Source: Caldicoprobacter guelmensis (GTDB taxonomy: Bacteria; Bacillota; Clostridia; Caldicoprobacterales; Caldicoprobacteraceae). From it: a stretch of 64,000 bases of DNA. Shown here piece by piece: positions 34,766 through 44,304 of the stretch. The stretch lies in contig NZ_JAFBDW010000003.1 of assembly GCF_016908415.1 (NCBI RefSeq), positions 124,001 through 188,000 on the forward strand. The letters run 5' to 3'. Numbering within the stretch: the first letter of the stretch is position 1; the number at the start of each line of letters is the position of its first letter. The position numbers and the translations under genes were made by a program. Under the pieces are notes generated by a model. That model saw only the letters and a list, made by a program, of their open reading frames with translations. It was not told where the DNA came from and searched no databases.

Positions 34766-35678
34766 AACCTTTTAGTGAGCCAATCATAACGCCTTTAATA
34801 AAATAGCGCTGCAGGAACGGATATACCATCACTATAGGCAGTACAGTTACCATCATCGTAGCCATTGTAAGAGACCGAACATTTACATGTACACCTTTTC
34901 CAACTCTTCCTACATCTACTGGACCCGCTTGTGCCGCAGCAGCCTGGGCCATTCTTTGAGCAAACTGGGCTTCCGAGATGATGGAAAGCAATACGCTTTG
35001 TATGGGCTTTAAAGATTGTTCTGTAATGAATATATACGCGTCAAACCACGCGTTCCATTGTCCTACTCCAATAAAGAGAGCTATTGTTGCCAAAATTGGC
35101 GTTGATATAGGGAGTATTATCCTGAAAAATACTGTAAAATAATTTGCACCATCAATACGTGCAGATTCCTCTAACGCAGACGGTATTCCCATAAAATACG
35201 TCCTCATCAATAACATATTCCAAATGCCTACTAAAGAAGGTATTATGTAAACCCAAAAGCTATTCATCAAACCCAATGACCTTATAAGAAAATAGTAAGG
35301 AATAAGACCTCCCCCAAAGTACATAGGGATAATACACAAGATGGTATAAAATCTCCTTCCTTTGAGATTTGAATGTGCCATACCAAAGGCAAGGGCTGCT
35401 GTAAATAACAAACCAGTTATTATCCCTATTATTGTCCTCGCTATTGAAATAAGGTAAGCATTGTAAACTAATTTATTTTGAAATATGAGTTCATAATTGC
35501 GCAACGTAAACACGCGTGGATAAAACGTTATTCCTCCCCTTACGGTATCATCGGCATCATTCAAGGATATAGCGAGAGAATTGATAAAGGGATATAACGT
35601 AACAAACACAACTATAAGCATTATTATCACATTAATGGTATCAAATATCCAATCCCCAAACGTTTTCTTTCTCTTCAT
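34764..35678 (-). CDS. Carbohydrate ABC permease, LplC type
   Basis: CUT1 permease subunit of about 304 aa with six membrane helices. It has the EAA motif LEESARIDGANYFTVFFRIILP and the C-terminal RYFIKGVMIGSLKG. The ATG at 35678 has GAGGAG 10 bases upstream, whereas the in-frame TTG at 35696 would include that site. It follows the LplB-type permease gene with a 29-base gap. It holds an Ala/Gln-rich insertion (QRMAQAAAAQAGPVDVGR) in a loop near the C-terminus, not seen in the other three LplC-like proteins here. Confidence 0.9.
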   Translation of the reverse strand: MKRKKTFGDWIFDTINVIIMLIVVFVTLYPFINSLAISLNDADDTVRGGITFYPRVFTLRNYELIFQNKLVYNAYLISIARTIIGIITGLLFTAALAFGMAHSNLKGRRFYTILCIIPMYFGGGLIPYYFLIRSLGLMNSFWVYIIPSLVGIWNMLLMRTYFMGIPSALEESARIDGANYFTVFFRIILPISTPILATIALFIGVGQWNAWFDAYIFITEQSLKPIQSVLLSIISEAQFAQRMAQAAAAQAGPVDVGRVGKGVHVNVRSLTMATMMVTVLPIVMVYPFLQRYFIKGVMIGSLKG

Positions 35679-35707
35679 CTTTGTATCACTCCTCAAATAA
35701 ACTTTTA

Positions 35708-36679
35708 TTACAGAACCTCGTGCCCTGTTCTGCTGGCAATTTTATTGGCTGTAAGCAAAAGCATGACATTTATCACCGATTTAAACAATCCAGCCGCTGC
35801 AGCATAGGAAGATCTGTTACCACTTATACCTACTCTGTACACATACGTATCGATAACATCGGCAAATGCACGCAATTTGGGATTGGTCATCTGATTGGTA
35901 AGCACCATAATCTGGTCAAAATTAGCATTCAACAGATTGCCTACACTGAAAATCAAGAGTAGAATTACAGTTGGTAAAATAGACTTAAAGGTGATATGCC
36001 ACATTTTCGCATATCTTCCAGCGCCATCTATCTCAGCGGCTTCATAAAGATCTGGATCTATAGATGTAATTGCTGCAATATATATGATTGCATTCCAGCC
36101 CAGCGATTTCCATAAGTCAGTTATAACAGCCATTCCCCAGAAATATTCACCTACACCAAAGAAATGTATTGGACGATCAATTATGCCAAGAGCAAGCAAA
36201 GCAGAGTTTACAGCACCATTATCCACCGAGAAAAAATCAAACATCAATGTACCTGCAACTACCCACGATATAAAGTGAGGAAGATAACTGATAGTTTGAA
36301 CAGTTTTTCTAAACCGCATATTTAATATCTCATTTATCAGTATTGCAAAGATTATAGGAGCCGGAAAGCAAATGAGCAACTTTAGCAAGCTTATAACTAT
36401 TGTATTACGCAACACCAAACCAAAATTAGGATCAGTAAATAGATAACGGAAATGCTTTAACCCAACCCATTCACTCATTCCAGGAAAGTCCCCTAATCGA
36501 AACTCTTGAAAAGCCATAATAACGCCATACATGGGAATATATGAAAAGATAATAATATGTATAATTCCAGGGATTACCAATAATTGTAGATCAACCTGTT
36601 TTAAAAACTCTTTTACAAAACCATTAATTCCACCCCTTTTACGGATTCCAATAGGCTGTATTACAGTGTTCCCAACCAT
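35708..36679 (-). CDS. Carbohydrate ABC permease, LplB type
   Basis: CUT1 permease subunit of 323 aa with six membrane helices (first near residues 35-55). It has the EAA motif YEAAEIDGAGRYAKMWHITFK and ends in NKIASRTGHEVL. It is the first gene of this transporter operon, with GGAAGGGG about 14 bases upstream of ATG. The 253-base gap upstream, after the GH3 stop, contains AT-rich DNA and probably the operon promoter. No ATPase gene is present. Confidence 0.9.
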   Translation of the reverse strand: MVGNTVIQPIGIRKRGGINGFVKEFLKQVDLQLLVIPGIIHIIIFSYIPMYGVIMAFQEFRLGDFPGMSEWVGLKHFRYLFTDPNFGLVLRNTIVISLLKLLICFPAPIIFAILINEILNMRFRKTVQTISYLPHFISWVVAGTLMFDFFSVDNGAVNSALLALGIIDRPIHFFGVGEYFWGMAVITDLWKSLGWNAIIYIAAITSIDPDLYEAAEIDGAGRYAKMWHITFKSILPTVILLLIFSVGNLLNANFDQIMVLTNQMTNPKLRAFADVIDTYVYRVGISGNRSSYAAAAGLFKSVINVMLLLTANKIASRTGHEVL

Positions 36680-36932
36680 TTTTTATATAACCCCTTCCCT
36701 TTTTAATTTGCGTGTTAAAGTCTCATAAGGTAATGTGCACTGTTTTGCAATGTAAAATATAAACTCATTGTATATAGGGTACTATTTCCAAATAGTAATC
36801 ACACTTCACAGAATTTACAGCAAAAATATAAAAAAGAAAAGCACCTTCCCCATTATACCTTACGTAACGATATGGAGTTTATTCTATAATTATTTTAGAC
36901 CACCTCTATATAGATGTCAATACATTTTTACT

Positions 36933-39224
36933 TTAACTCTCCATCACTTTACTGTTTAGCTTTTTAATCATATCCTCCAGCATATCCTCGGTAAATGTAC
37001 CCCTGCTAAAACTGACCAATGCACGCAAAGGAGTGTATTTCATAAAAGCCATCATCATCTCTGAAATTTCTTTTTTGTCTTCCCTCGCATTAAAAAGAGG
37101 ATTTCCCTCGTTTGCCTTAGCCAAAAATTCTTTGACCACAGGCGCAAGAACAGGATCCGAAAGCAAGTCGCCCATCAGCGTGTTTCTATGTACCGGTTTT
37201 TTGATAGTAACAGTCGACTTTACAAATATCCTGTCTTTAAGCACTATCTCCCTCGATGATTTCCCTATTAAAATCTCAAACTCACCGGTCTCCACATGCC
37301 AATCCTTTATGTCGACATTGTAATACGCAAACGCCCTCTTATCTAATTCAAACGTGACCGTCTTCTCTTCACCAGGCTTAAGCTCTACCTTTTCAAAACC
37401 TTTAAGTTCCTTGTCCGGCCTTATAACCGAACTTTCAACATCACTAACATACAGCTGGACAACCTCTTTACCTGCCATTTCACCGGTATTTTTAACCTTC
37501 ACAGTAACTGTTACTGTTTCAGTGTCTAATATCTCCTTTTTGCTGATACGCAGGTCACTGTATTCAAATGTGGTGTAGCTGAGTCCATATCCAAAAGGAA
37601 ACAGCGGCTCAATGTTTTTCTTGTCATAATACCTGTAGCCTACAAATATACCTTCCCTGTATTCCACCCTGTCCCCTTCTCCTGGGAAATTCAAATAAGA
37701 AGGATTATGGCTCAACTCTTTAGGGAATGTTTCTGCCAGCTTACCACTGGGATTTGCATCCCCAAATAGCAGGTCTGCAATGGCTCCTCCCAACGCTTGA
37801 CCTCCCAGGTAAGCCTCCAGCACCCCCTTCACCTTATCAAGCCATGGCATCTCAATCGGCGAACCGTTGCTCAATACAACCACTACATTGGGCTGAACCT
37901 CCGCTACAGCTTCAATCAATGCACAGTGGCTTTCAGGCATCCTCATATGCTGACGGTCATAACCTTCCGATTCATAGTGTTCAGGTAATCCTGCAAAAAC
38001 CACAGCAACATCCGCTTTCATTGCCACTTCCTTGGCTTCGTTCAAGAGTGTAGCATCCAATTCCTCCTTATCTAGGCTGTAACCCTTGGCATACATTACA
38101 TTAACGTTCTCGCCAGCAGATTTCTTAATCTCCTCATATATGTCATCCAGCTTTGTCGGATTTACGTGGGAACTTCCCCCTCCCTGATACCTGGGCCGTT
38201 TGGCAAATTCACCAATTACCGCAATGGTCCCCTGCCTCTTTAAGGGCAGTATCCTATCTTCATTTTTGAGAAGCACCATGCATTCCCTTGCCACTTCTCT
38301 GGCCAATTGATGATGTGCTTCTCTATCATATGTCGCATTCTCTTTCCTGTTATCAACTGCTTTAAAGATTATCTTGAGTATCCTCTCAACTGCCCTGTCT
38401 AAAACCTCTTCCGAAAGCCTTCCCTCTTTAACCGCTTGAACTATCTTTTGGTCTCCAATTCCAAAACTTGATGGCATCTCGATATCTAAACCCGCTTCTA
38501 AGCCTTTTACGCGGTCATTAACAGCACCCCAGTCAGAAACCACAAAACCTTCAAAACCCCAGTCATCCCTCAAAATATCCGTCAACAAATACTTATTCTC
38601 CGAGGCATATTCTCCATTTACTTTATTATACGAACACATAACTGTCCAGGGTTTTCCCTTTTTAACAGCTCCTTCAAAGCTTGCTAGGTAGATCTCACGC
38701 AGCGTTCTCTCATCTATGATAGCATCAACGCTCATCCTCCGATGTTCCTGGTTGTTAGCAGCAAAATGTTTAAGCGAAGTGCCTACCCCCTGGCTCTGTA
38801 CCCCTCTTATATGGCTGGCAGCCATTTCTGAAGAAAGGTAAGGGTCCTCCGAAAAATATTCAAAGTTCCTGCCACAAAGTGGAGAACGCTTGATATTAGC
38901 CCCCGGTCCAAGCAAAATGGACACACCTTCGGCTTGACATTCTTCACCTATTGCTGCGCCTACTCTTTCGACCAGTTCACGATTCCATGAGCTTGCCAGT
39001 CCTACAGCTGACGGAAAACACGTGGCTGGAACGCTCTTAAAAAAACTCTCCTGATCTGCGCTATCTTGCTGTTTACGTAATCCGTGAGGACCATCACTGA
39101 CCATTATAGATGGAATACCCAACCGTTCAATTCCCTTTAAGTGCCAAAAATCCCGTCCTGAGCACAAGCTAGCCTTTTCCTCCAAAGTCATCTGTGAAAT
39201 CAATTTTTTAATATCTCTCTCCAT
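36933..39224 (-). CDS. Glycoside hydrolase family 3 (beta-glucosidase type)
   Basis: 763-aa cytoplasmic enzyme with no signal peptide. The N-terminal TIM barrel has the catalytic nucleophile D231 in FVVSDWGA and the substrate-binding KHFAANNQEHRR. A second alpha/beta domain follows (about 320-520), then a fibronectin III-like domain (about 570-640). The final 60 or so residues form a helical extension with methionine-rich segments. GH3 members with this order cleave beta-glucosides, beta-xylosides or related linkages from the non-reducing end. The promoter lies at 39427-39455 and the transporter operon follows on the same strand. Confidence 0.94.
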   Translation of the reverse strand: MERDIKKLISQMTLEEKASLCSGRDFWHLKGIERLGIPSIMVSDGPHGLRKQQDSADQESFFKSVPATCFPSAVGLASSWNRELVERVGAAIGEECQAEGVSILLGPGANIKRSPLCGRNFEYFSEDPYLSSEMAASHIRGVQSQGVGTSLKHFAANNQEHRRMSVDAIIDERTLREIYLASFEGAVKKGKPWTVMCSYNKVNGEYASENKYLLTDILRDDWGFEGFVVSDWGAVNDRVKGLEAGLDIEMPSSFGIGDQKIVQAVKEGRLSEEVLDRAVERILKIIFKAVDNRKENATYDREAHHQLAREVARECMVLLKNEDRILPLKRQGTIAVIGEFAKRPRYQGGGSSHVNPTKLDDIYEEIKKSAGENVNVMYAKGYSLDKEELDATLLNEAKEVAMKADVAVVFAGLPEHYESEGYDRQHMRMPESHCALIEAVAEVQPNVVVVLSNGSPIEMPWLDKVKGVLEAYLGGQALGGAIADLLFGDANPSGKLAETFPKELSHNPSYLNFPGEGDRVEYREGIFVGYRYYDKKNIEPLFPFGYGLSYTTFEYSDLRISKKEILDTETVTVTVKVKNTGEMAGKEVVQLYVSDVESSVIRPDKELKGFEKVELKPGEEKTVTFELDKRAFAYYNVDIKDWHVETGEFEILIGKSSREIVLKDRIFVKSTVTIKKPVHRNTLMGDLLSDPVLAPVVKEFLAKANEGNPLFNAREDKKEISEMMMAFMKYTPLRALVSFSRGTFTEDMLEDMIKKLNSKVMES

Positions 39225-39426
39225 TTAAAGGTTAACCCCCTCAATGTTAACAAATATATTACAGATTTCTAACCTACTAAAAATACTACCCAAGTAAATG
39301 TCGTTACACCTTTCAAACTTCCCTGGAGAAACTAATTAAACCATCGAAGTGTTGTATAACATTGTATGCCAATAACACCACATTGGAAATCGTTTTAGGG
39401 AAAAATGAAAATTATTTACTATTAGA

Positions 39427-39455
39427 ATGATAGCACATATAATAAGAAATGTAAA
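39427..39455 (-). promoter_or_regulatory. Promoter of the GH3 gene
   Basis: Minus-strand -35 TTTACA (39450-39455), 17-base spacer ending in TGC, -10 TATCAT (39427-39432). It predicts a 5' leader of about 195 bases. Confidence 0.65.
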
Positions 39456-39652
39456 TAACGAATTCAAAAGAGGGCGCATTTTCAATATATGAGGTAACGT
39501 TTGCCAATACACTAAAATTAAGCACTTTGTGGTTGTCTAAAAAGTAAAAATGTTTTGCCTAGAAGTACAAGTAGTTTTAAAACGCTTGATATAACCTCGT
39601 TTGGTAATTATTTCTTCAAAAATATTAAATACGCCCTTCAAAAGGAAAAATA

Positions 39653-39675
39653 AAAAAGGGCTTTAAGCCCTTTTT
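39653..39675 (-). terminator. Terminator of the GNAT gene
   Basis: Arms AAAAAGGGCT (39653-39662) and AGCCCTTTTT (39666-39675) lie immediately after the stop at 39683; the minus-strand transcript ends in a T-run. Confidence 0.85.
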
Positions 39676-39682
39676 GTCTTTT

Positions 39683-40789
39683 CTATATATAATTTAACCC
39701 ATTTGGCCAAGGTAAAGGCAGAGGGAAAACCTGGTCCCATGGCTGACCATAATATGGCCTATTAAATCTAGTAAACAGGAATTGCGCCAGTTTGGCGTCA
39801 TCATCAACCACTTGATCTGGCAATCCAGCTAAAGAAGGAAGAGGTACACCTTCATTCCAAGCTTCATCAATAATAGGAGATATATCGCTCCATAAGCTCT
39901 CCTTATTAACAATTCTCACAGTCGTACCAGGATAACAGGATGAAACACAACTTAATCGTGCTGAATTCAAGATTGAGAGAAGATCTCTATCATATGCTGG
40001 TACCTCCAATGTTACCTCCTGCATCCCCCTGTCGTGTAACAACTTCTCAATAAGCCACACAACGGCCATCCTCTCCCCGGCATACTCTACAACTTTAAAT
40101 GCCCCTGGTTTTTTCTCGTACCCTATGATATAAGCAAGATCAGTATCTTCTTCCTCAAAAGAAGCCACTACCACAGTCAAAGCCGGAACGGGGGGGTGAA
40201 CCATGGGGACTGCCTTAAGTAACACGGGAAATTCCTGTTTGGTACGTTGATATCTTATTGGCTCTTCCCGATATATATCAAACAAAACTTCTGCTTTATC
40301 TACATCCTCAGAAACATAGAATCTTATTCCTTCCAAATTTTTGTATGAATATGAAAATTTCCCTTTTTCCAATACATAGGTAAACGTTTCACCCACCTCT
40401 ACACACGAATTCCTCTTGTATAAACCCCTGGTACCAGATATACTGACTAGCCCTATGCCTTCCTCACACAGATTCCTGAACACCTCATGAAGAAGTGCAG
40501 TTCCAATCCCCTTACCTTGGTAATCCGGATGAGTGCATACCGCGCCCATATTGGCCATGCAGACTTTATGTCCGTATATAATAGCTGTATTTTTCTTTAT
40601 ACCGATGTGCGCCACAATTCTTCCATTATCAACCGCTACATAAAGATTTGAAGCATTTTCAGGACATATAAAAGTAGGAAATTGCCTGCCCATCGTAGGC
40701 TCCAAGCCGCTGGATGTACGAAAAACATAGTTAACCAGCCCTAGAATTTGTTCCACATCTTCTGGCCTAGCCGGGCGAAAATCTATCAT
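39683..40789 (-). CDS. GNAT-family N-acetyltransferase, two-part protein
   Basis: 368-aa protein. Residues 1-150 form a GNAT acetyltransferase domain with the acetyl-CoA loop QGKGIG at 91-96 (motif HPDYQGKGIGTALLHEV). The C-terminal 210 residues match no family that I recognise but contain a second alpha/beta region (GYEKKPGAFKVVEYAGERMAVVWLIEKLL) that could be a degenerate second GNAT fold. The ATG has GGAGGAG upstream. The acceptor substrate is unknown. It is a separate unit with its own terminator, upstream of the GH3 gene. Confidence 0.85.
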   Translation of the reverse strand: MIDFRPARPEDVEQILGLVNYVFRTSSGLEPTMGRQFPTFICPENASNLYVAVDNGRIVAHIGIKKNTAIIYGHKVCMANMGAVCTHPDYQGKGIGTALLHEVFRNLCEEGIGLVSISGTRGLYKRNSCVEVGETFTYVLEKGKFSYSYKNLEGIRFYVSEDVDKAEVLFDIYREEPIRYQRTKQEFPVLLKAVPMVHPPVPALTVVVASFEEEDTDLAYIIGYEKKPGAFKVVEYAGERMAVVWLIEKLLHDRGMQEVTLEVPAYDRDLLSILNSARLSCVSSCYPGTTVRIVNKESLWSDISPIIDEAWNEGVPLPSLAGLPDQVVDDDAKLAQFLFTRFNRPYYGQPWDQVFPLPLPWPNGLNYI

Positions 40790-40840
40790 AACTCCTCCCC
40801 CTCAAATAATTTAGTGTAAGGCCCTTTCAAAGCCATTTAT

Positions 40841-42226
40841 TTATTCCTTCTTGAATTTTTCAACAAATTCAGGCGCAATCTGCCTTAGCATGTTTTCCAG
40901 CTCTACATCAGACATAACAGTAGTACGCCCCTGCGCATATTCCTGATCCACAAGTTCCTTAAGCTTAACCACTACCGGATCCCTTTTATCTATGGCGTTT
41001 TCTCCTTCCAAACCAAAGTAAGAATTGATCCAGTGAGCAATACCAGCCAAGCCAGAATGCTGGCTTACCGCCACCCTTGGAGGCCTCTTAAGTATCTTGC
41101 CGGTGTCAAATATGTTGTATATTTCTTCATCTTTCAAAAGGCCATCGGCGTGAATCCCCGCCTGAGTTACGTTGAAATTCCTGCCCACAAACGGAGTATT
41201 AGGTGGTATCTCATAGCCTATTTCCTTTTCAAAATACTCAGCAATCTCGGTTATAACCGACAGGTCCATGCCATTGGTGTCGCCCCTTAAAGCCACATAT
41301 TCAATGACCATGGCCTCAAGAGGACAGTTCCCAGTACGCTCGCCTATACCCAACATAGTACAGTTGACCGATGAAGCGCCGTACAGCCATGCAGTAGCAG
41401 AGTTGGTAACTGCCTTATAAAAGTCATTGTGTCCATGCCACTCAATGAGCTCGCTGGGTATGCCTGCAAAATGCCTCAGCCCATAAATTATGCCCGGCAC
41501 GCTCCTCGGCAACGCAACTCCCGGATAAGACACGCCATACCCCAGAGTATCACAGGCGCGAATCTTTATTGGAATACCAGACTCATCCATCAGCTTCTTA
41601 AGCTCAATGGCAAAGGGCACCACAAAACCATAAAAATCTGCACGCGTAATATCCTCAAAGTGGCAACGAGGCCTGATACCATACTCTAGCGCCATCTTCA
41701 CCACTGACAGATACATATCCATGGCCTGCTTGCGCGTCATGTTTAATTTCTTAAAGATATGGTAATCCGAACAGCTTACCAAAATGCCCGTCTCCTTTAT
41801 GCCCATTTCCTTTACCAGCTCAAAGTCCTTTTTGGAAGCACGTATCCATCCTGTCACCTCAGGATACTGGTATCCCCGTTCCATACATTTTCGCACCGCT
41901 TCCTTATCCTTATCGGTATACAGGAAAAACTCGCTCTGGCGAATGACGCCGTTGGGCCCCGAAAGCTTGTGAAGCAAATCAAACAAATCTACGATCTGCT
42001 TCACCGTAAAAGGGGCTCGCGCCTGCTGCCCATCCCTAAAAGTGGTATCGGTGATCCATATTTCGTCAGGTACATGCATGGGCACAAGGCGATGATTAAA
42101 CGGTATTCTGGGTATGCTGTCATAAGGGAACAGGTGCCTATAAAGATTTGGCTCCGCCACATCCTGAAGCGAATACTTGTATGCCGACTGCTCTAGCGTA
42201 TTGGTTCTCCTGCTGAACTCCAGCAC
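40841..42226 (-). CDS. DRE-TIM metallolyase (candidate Re-citrate synthase)
   Basis: 461-aa member of the isopropylmalate/homocitrate/citramalate synthase superfamily, which joins acetyl-CoA to a 2-oxoacid. The active-site motif DTTFRDGQQ is at residues 60-68, the metal-binding pair at H264/H266 (WHGHND) and the GIGERTGNCPLE motif at 293-304. It lacks the C-terminal allosteric domain of classical LeuA and starts with a long N-terminal extension, features that I associate with the clostridial Re-citrate synthase group. A 2-isopropylmalate or homocitrate synthase role remains possible. GTG start after GAGGAG. Its promoter is overlapped by a 26-bp palindrome. Confidence 0.8.
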   Translation of the reverse strand: MLEFSRRTNTLEQSAYKYSLQDVAEPNLYRHLFPYDSIPRIPFNHRLVPMHVPDEIWITDTTFRDGQQARAPFTVKQIVDLFDLLHKLSGPNGVIRQSEFFLYTDKDKEAVRKCMERGYQYPEVTGWIRASKKDFELVKEMGIKETGILVSCSDYHIFKKLNMTRKQAMDMYLSVVKMALEYGIRPRCHFEDITRADFYGFVVPFAIELKKLMDESGIPIKIRACDTLGYGVSYPGVALPRSVPGIIYGLRHFAGIPSELIEWHGHNDFYKAVTNSATAWLYGASSVNCTMLGIGERTGNCPLEAMVIEYVALRGDTNGMDLSVITEIAEYFEKEIGYEIPPNTPFVGRNFNVTQAGIHADGLLKDEEIYNIFDTGKILKRPPRVAVSQHSGLAGIAHWINSYFGLEGENAIDKRDPVVVKLKELVDQEYAQGRTTVMSDVELENMLRQIAPEFVEKFKKE

Positions 42227-42369
42227 GTCAACATCTCCTCCTCCCAGATAGAATTTCTACCCATCAACTCAACTTAACATGTTTTACCTTTACTCTCACA
42301 AACTCTCCCTTTAAAACCACACTATGAACTCGTAGGGAATATCATGTTTCATACCCTTCTAAAATATTT

Positions 42370-42406
42370 GTGTATAATTGTATACAATTATACACGTATT
42401 TGTCAA
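42370..42406 (-). promoter_or_regulatory. Promoter with 26-bp perfect palindromic operator
   Basis: Minus-strand -35 TTGACA (42401-42406) is followed 16-18 bases later by TATACA or TACAAT. Bases 42370-42395 form a perfect 26-bp palindrome centred on TTGTATACAA, covering spacer and -10. This is the form of a dimeric repressor site, most like those of GntR-family regulators. It controls the synthase gene starting at 42226. Confidence 0.75.
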
Positions 42407-42448
42407 CCCCAAAATTTTAAAAACAGAAAAAACTATTGCGAATATGCT

Positions 42449-44191
42449 TTATAACTGAACCTTATGAAAATAGCTTCGCCTAAATATCCTATTTTCAACC
42501 TTATAATCAAACAGCACATAAGTGGTTGAGGGAGGATAAATGCCGTTTTTTATACCCTCAACAACATCATACTCAAACACCTCTATGTGAGCCATACGGG
42601 ATATCTGGCGGGGCGTATATCCTTTAAAGTGAGGCATATACTTAAATACATTCTCTTCACCTTTAAAGAATGAATCTATCGCCTTCCCAAGCTCCGCTAT
42701 TTGTGGCGGCTCCAGACCTTCGGGATACCTGCTGGGCTTCTCCTGGCTTACCCAGTCAAACCGCATGATATTTTTCAAAAGCCTGTGGTCTACATTATCA
42801 AGTGTAAGTCCATACTCAAGCAAAATCTCATAGAGGCGTACCTGGCTGTATGAAAGCCCCTCGTAGCCCTTTTCCCTCCAAAAAGCCATAAATCCTTCAA
42901 AAAAATCAAAGGGGTCGTCGCCATGGCAACTAATCAGGTACTCAAGAGTATAAGTAAAGCGTCCAGAGTTGTAATATTTCTCCACCAAGTCCTCTATCAT
43001 TTCAAGTTTTGCAATCTCATCATAAGTCATATAATTGTTCTTAAGCACTTTATAAGGCGGGTACTGGGTATATTCATAGCCGTATTCTTTAGCTCTCGAC
43101 CTGAGCCCCGACCCCTTGAGTAACTTCAAAAAACCCAACTGAATCCTATTGGGCCGCAAAAAATACACGTCATTAAACGAACGTTTAAATGAAGCATAAT
43201 CCTCCTGGGGCAAGCCGGCTATCAAATCCAAATGGAGATGTATGTTCTCCCCATCACGCAGCTGGGCAACTCTCCTGGCCAAAGCATTAAAATCCATCTT
43301 CCTTTGAATTTCATGTATTGTATTGGGATTTGTGGACTGTACTCCTATTTCAAATTCAAAAAGCCCGGGAGGTGCCTGTCTCAATATATCCATCATCTCA
43401 TCGTCTATTAAATCCCCCGCCATCTCAAAATGGAAAGTGGTCTGCCCTCCCAGCGAAATGAGGGTCCTGAATATGCGCTTAGCTCTTGCCGGATGACAGT
43501 TAAATGTCCGGTCGACCAGCTTGACCTGCGGTATACCTGCTTTTACAAACAATGCCAGCTCCCTCTCTACCCGTTCGAGCGAGAAATACCTCACACCTGA
43601 AATGGTCGAAGAAAGACAGTACTGACAATTGAAGGGACAGCCCCTTGAAGTCTCGTAATATATGATTTTGTTTTCAAGCCCTGCAAAACCGTCCTGGTAC
43701 GGAAAAGGAATTACATCCAAATCCCGTATCAAAGGTCTGGACGAATTAATTACGATTTCTCTGCCATTGCGATAAACCAGTCCTTTTACCACTGCTGGAT
43801 TTCCTTTATCTTCAAGAATATGTAGCAACTCATGGAAGGTCTCCTCACCCTCTCCTACAACGATGTAGTCAATGGCAAGGTTATCCCTCATGATATCCCC
43901 AGCATCAAAGGACACTTCTGGACCGCCAAGAACAATCACACAGCGGTCCATCACCCTCTTTATCGTATCAGCTATCATCAACACCTCTCTTATATTCCAG
44001 ATATAACACGAAAAGGCCACCACATCAGGCCTTGCAAAGTAAATCTCTCTAATTATCCTTTCTATATGATCATTTATGGAAAATTCAATAAGATCTATCG
44101 AGTGCTCTTTCCCACAGTACGCCTTTATATATCTCAAAGCCAAATTGCTGTGAATAAATTTCGAGTTGATTGCAACCAAAAGCACCTTCAT
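42449..44191 (-). CDS. B12-binding-domain radical SAM protein
   Basis: About 580 aa. A B12-binding-type domain (residues 1-140, VVAFSCYIW, VLGGPEVSF, VVGEGEETF) is followed by a radical SAM barrel with the cluster motif C185-x3-C189-x2-C192 (RGCPFNCQYC) and a DUF4080 C-terminal part. The start at 44191 has GGAGG 8 bases upstream; the frame is open to 44281 without such a site. Members of this group are common in Clostridia, and their reaction is mostly unknown (methylation or other C-H chemistry is possible). It follows a flippase-like membrane protein gene by about 113 bases. Confidence 0.85.
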   Translation of the reverse strand: MKVLLVAINSKFIHSNLALRYIKAYCGKEHSIDLIEFSINDHIERIIREIYFARPDVVAFSCYIWNIREVLMIADTIKRVMDRCVIVLGGPEVSFDAGDIMRDNLAIDYIVVGEGEETFHELLHILEDKGNPAVVKGLVYRNGREIVINSSRPLIRDLDVIPFPYQDGFAGLENKIIYYETSRGCPFNCQYCLSSTISGVRYFSLERVERELALFVKAGIPQVKLVDRTFNCHPARAKRIFRTLISLGGQTTFHFEMAGDLIDDEMMDILRQAPPGLFEFEIGVQSTNPNTIHEIQRKMDFNALARRVAQLRDGENIHLHLDLIAGLPQEDYASFKRSFNDVYFLRPNRIQLGFLKLLKGSGLRSRAKEYGYEYTQYPPYKVLKNNYMTYDEIAKLEMIEDLVEKYYNSGRFTYTLEYLISCHGDDPFDFFEGFMAFWREKGYEGLSYSQVRLYEILLEYGLTLDNVDHRLLKNIMRFDWVSQEKPSRYPEGLEPPQIAELGKAIDSFFKGEENVFKYMPHFKGYTPRQISRMAHIEVFEYDVVEGIKNGIYPPSTTYVLFDYKVENRIFRRSYFHKVQL

Positions 44192-44304
44192 GTCTGTTGC
44201 CTCCACTTCCTTTCTATACGAACCACTTATTGAGTTAAAAATTCCCTTCTTGTTTTCAAAACCCGCTTTAAAAATTCTCAAGAATTAAATTCATCAACAA
44301 TCAG

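Larger units (their letters stand above)
39225..39682. other. AT-rich intergenic region upstream of the GH3 gene
   Basis: About 430 bases without a gene, running up to the terminator of the GNAT gene. It holds the GH3 promoter and a long leader of about 200 bases. No recognisable riboswitch fold was found in that leader. Confidence 0.5.

Noticed and set aside
39490..39505. AACGTTT-containing sequence as a CcpA site for the GH3 gene
   Set aside because: Only about 10 of 14 consensus positions agree, and the site lies upstream of a good promoter at a distance not typical for repression.
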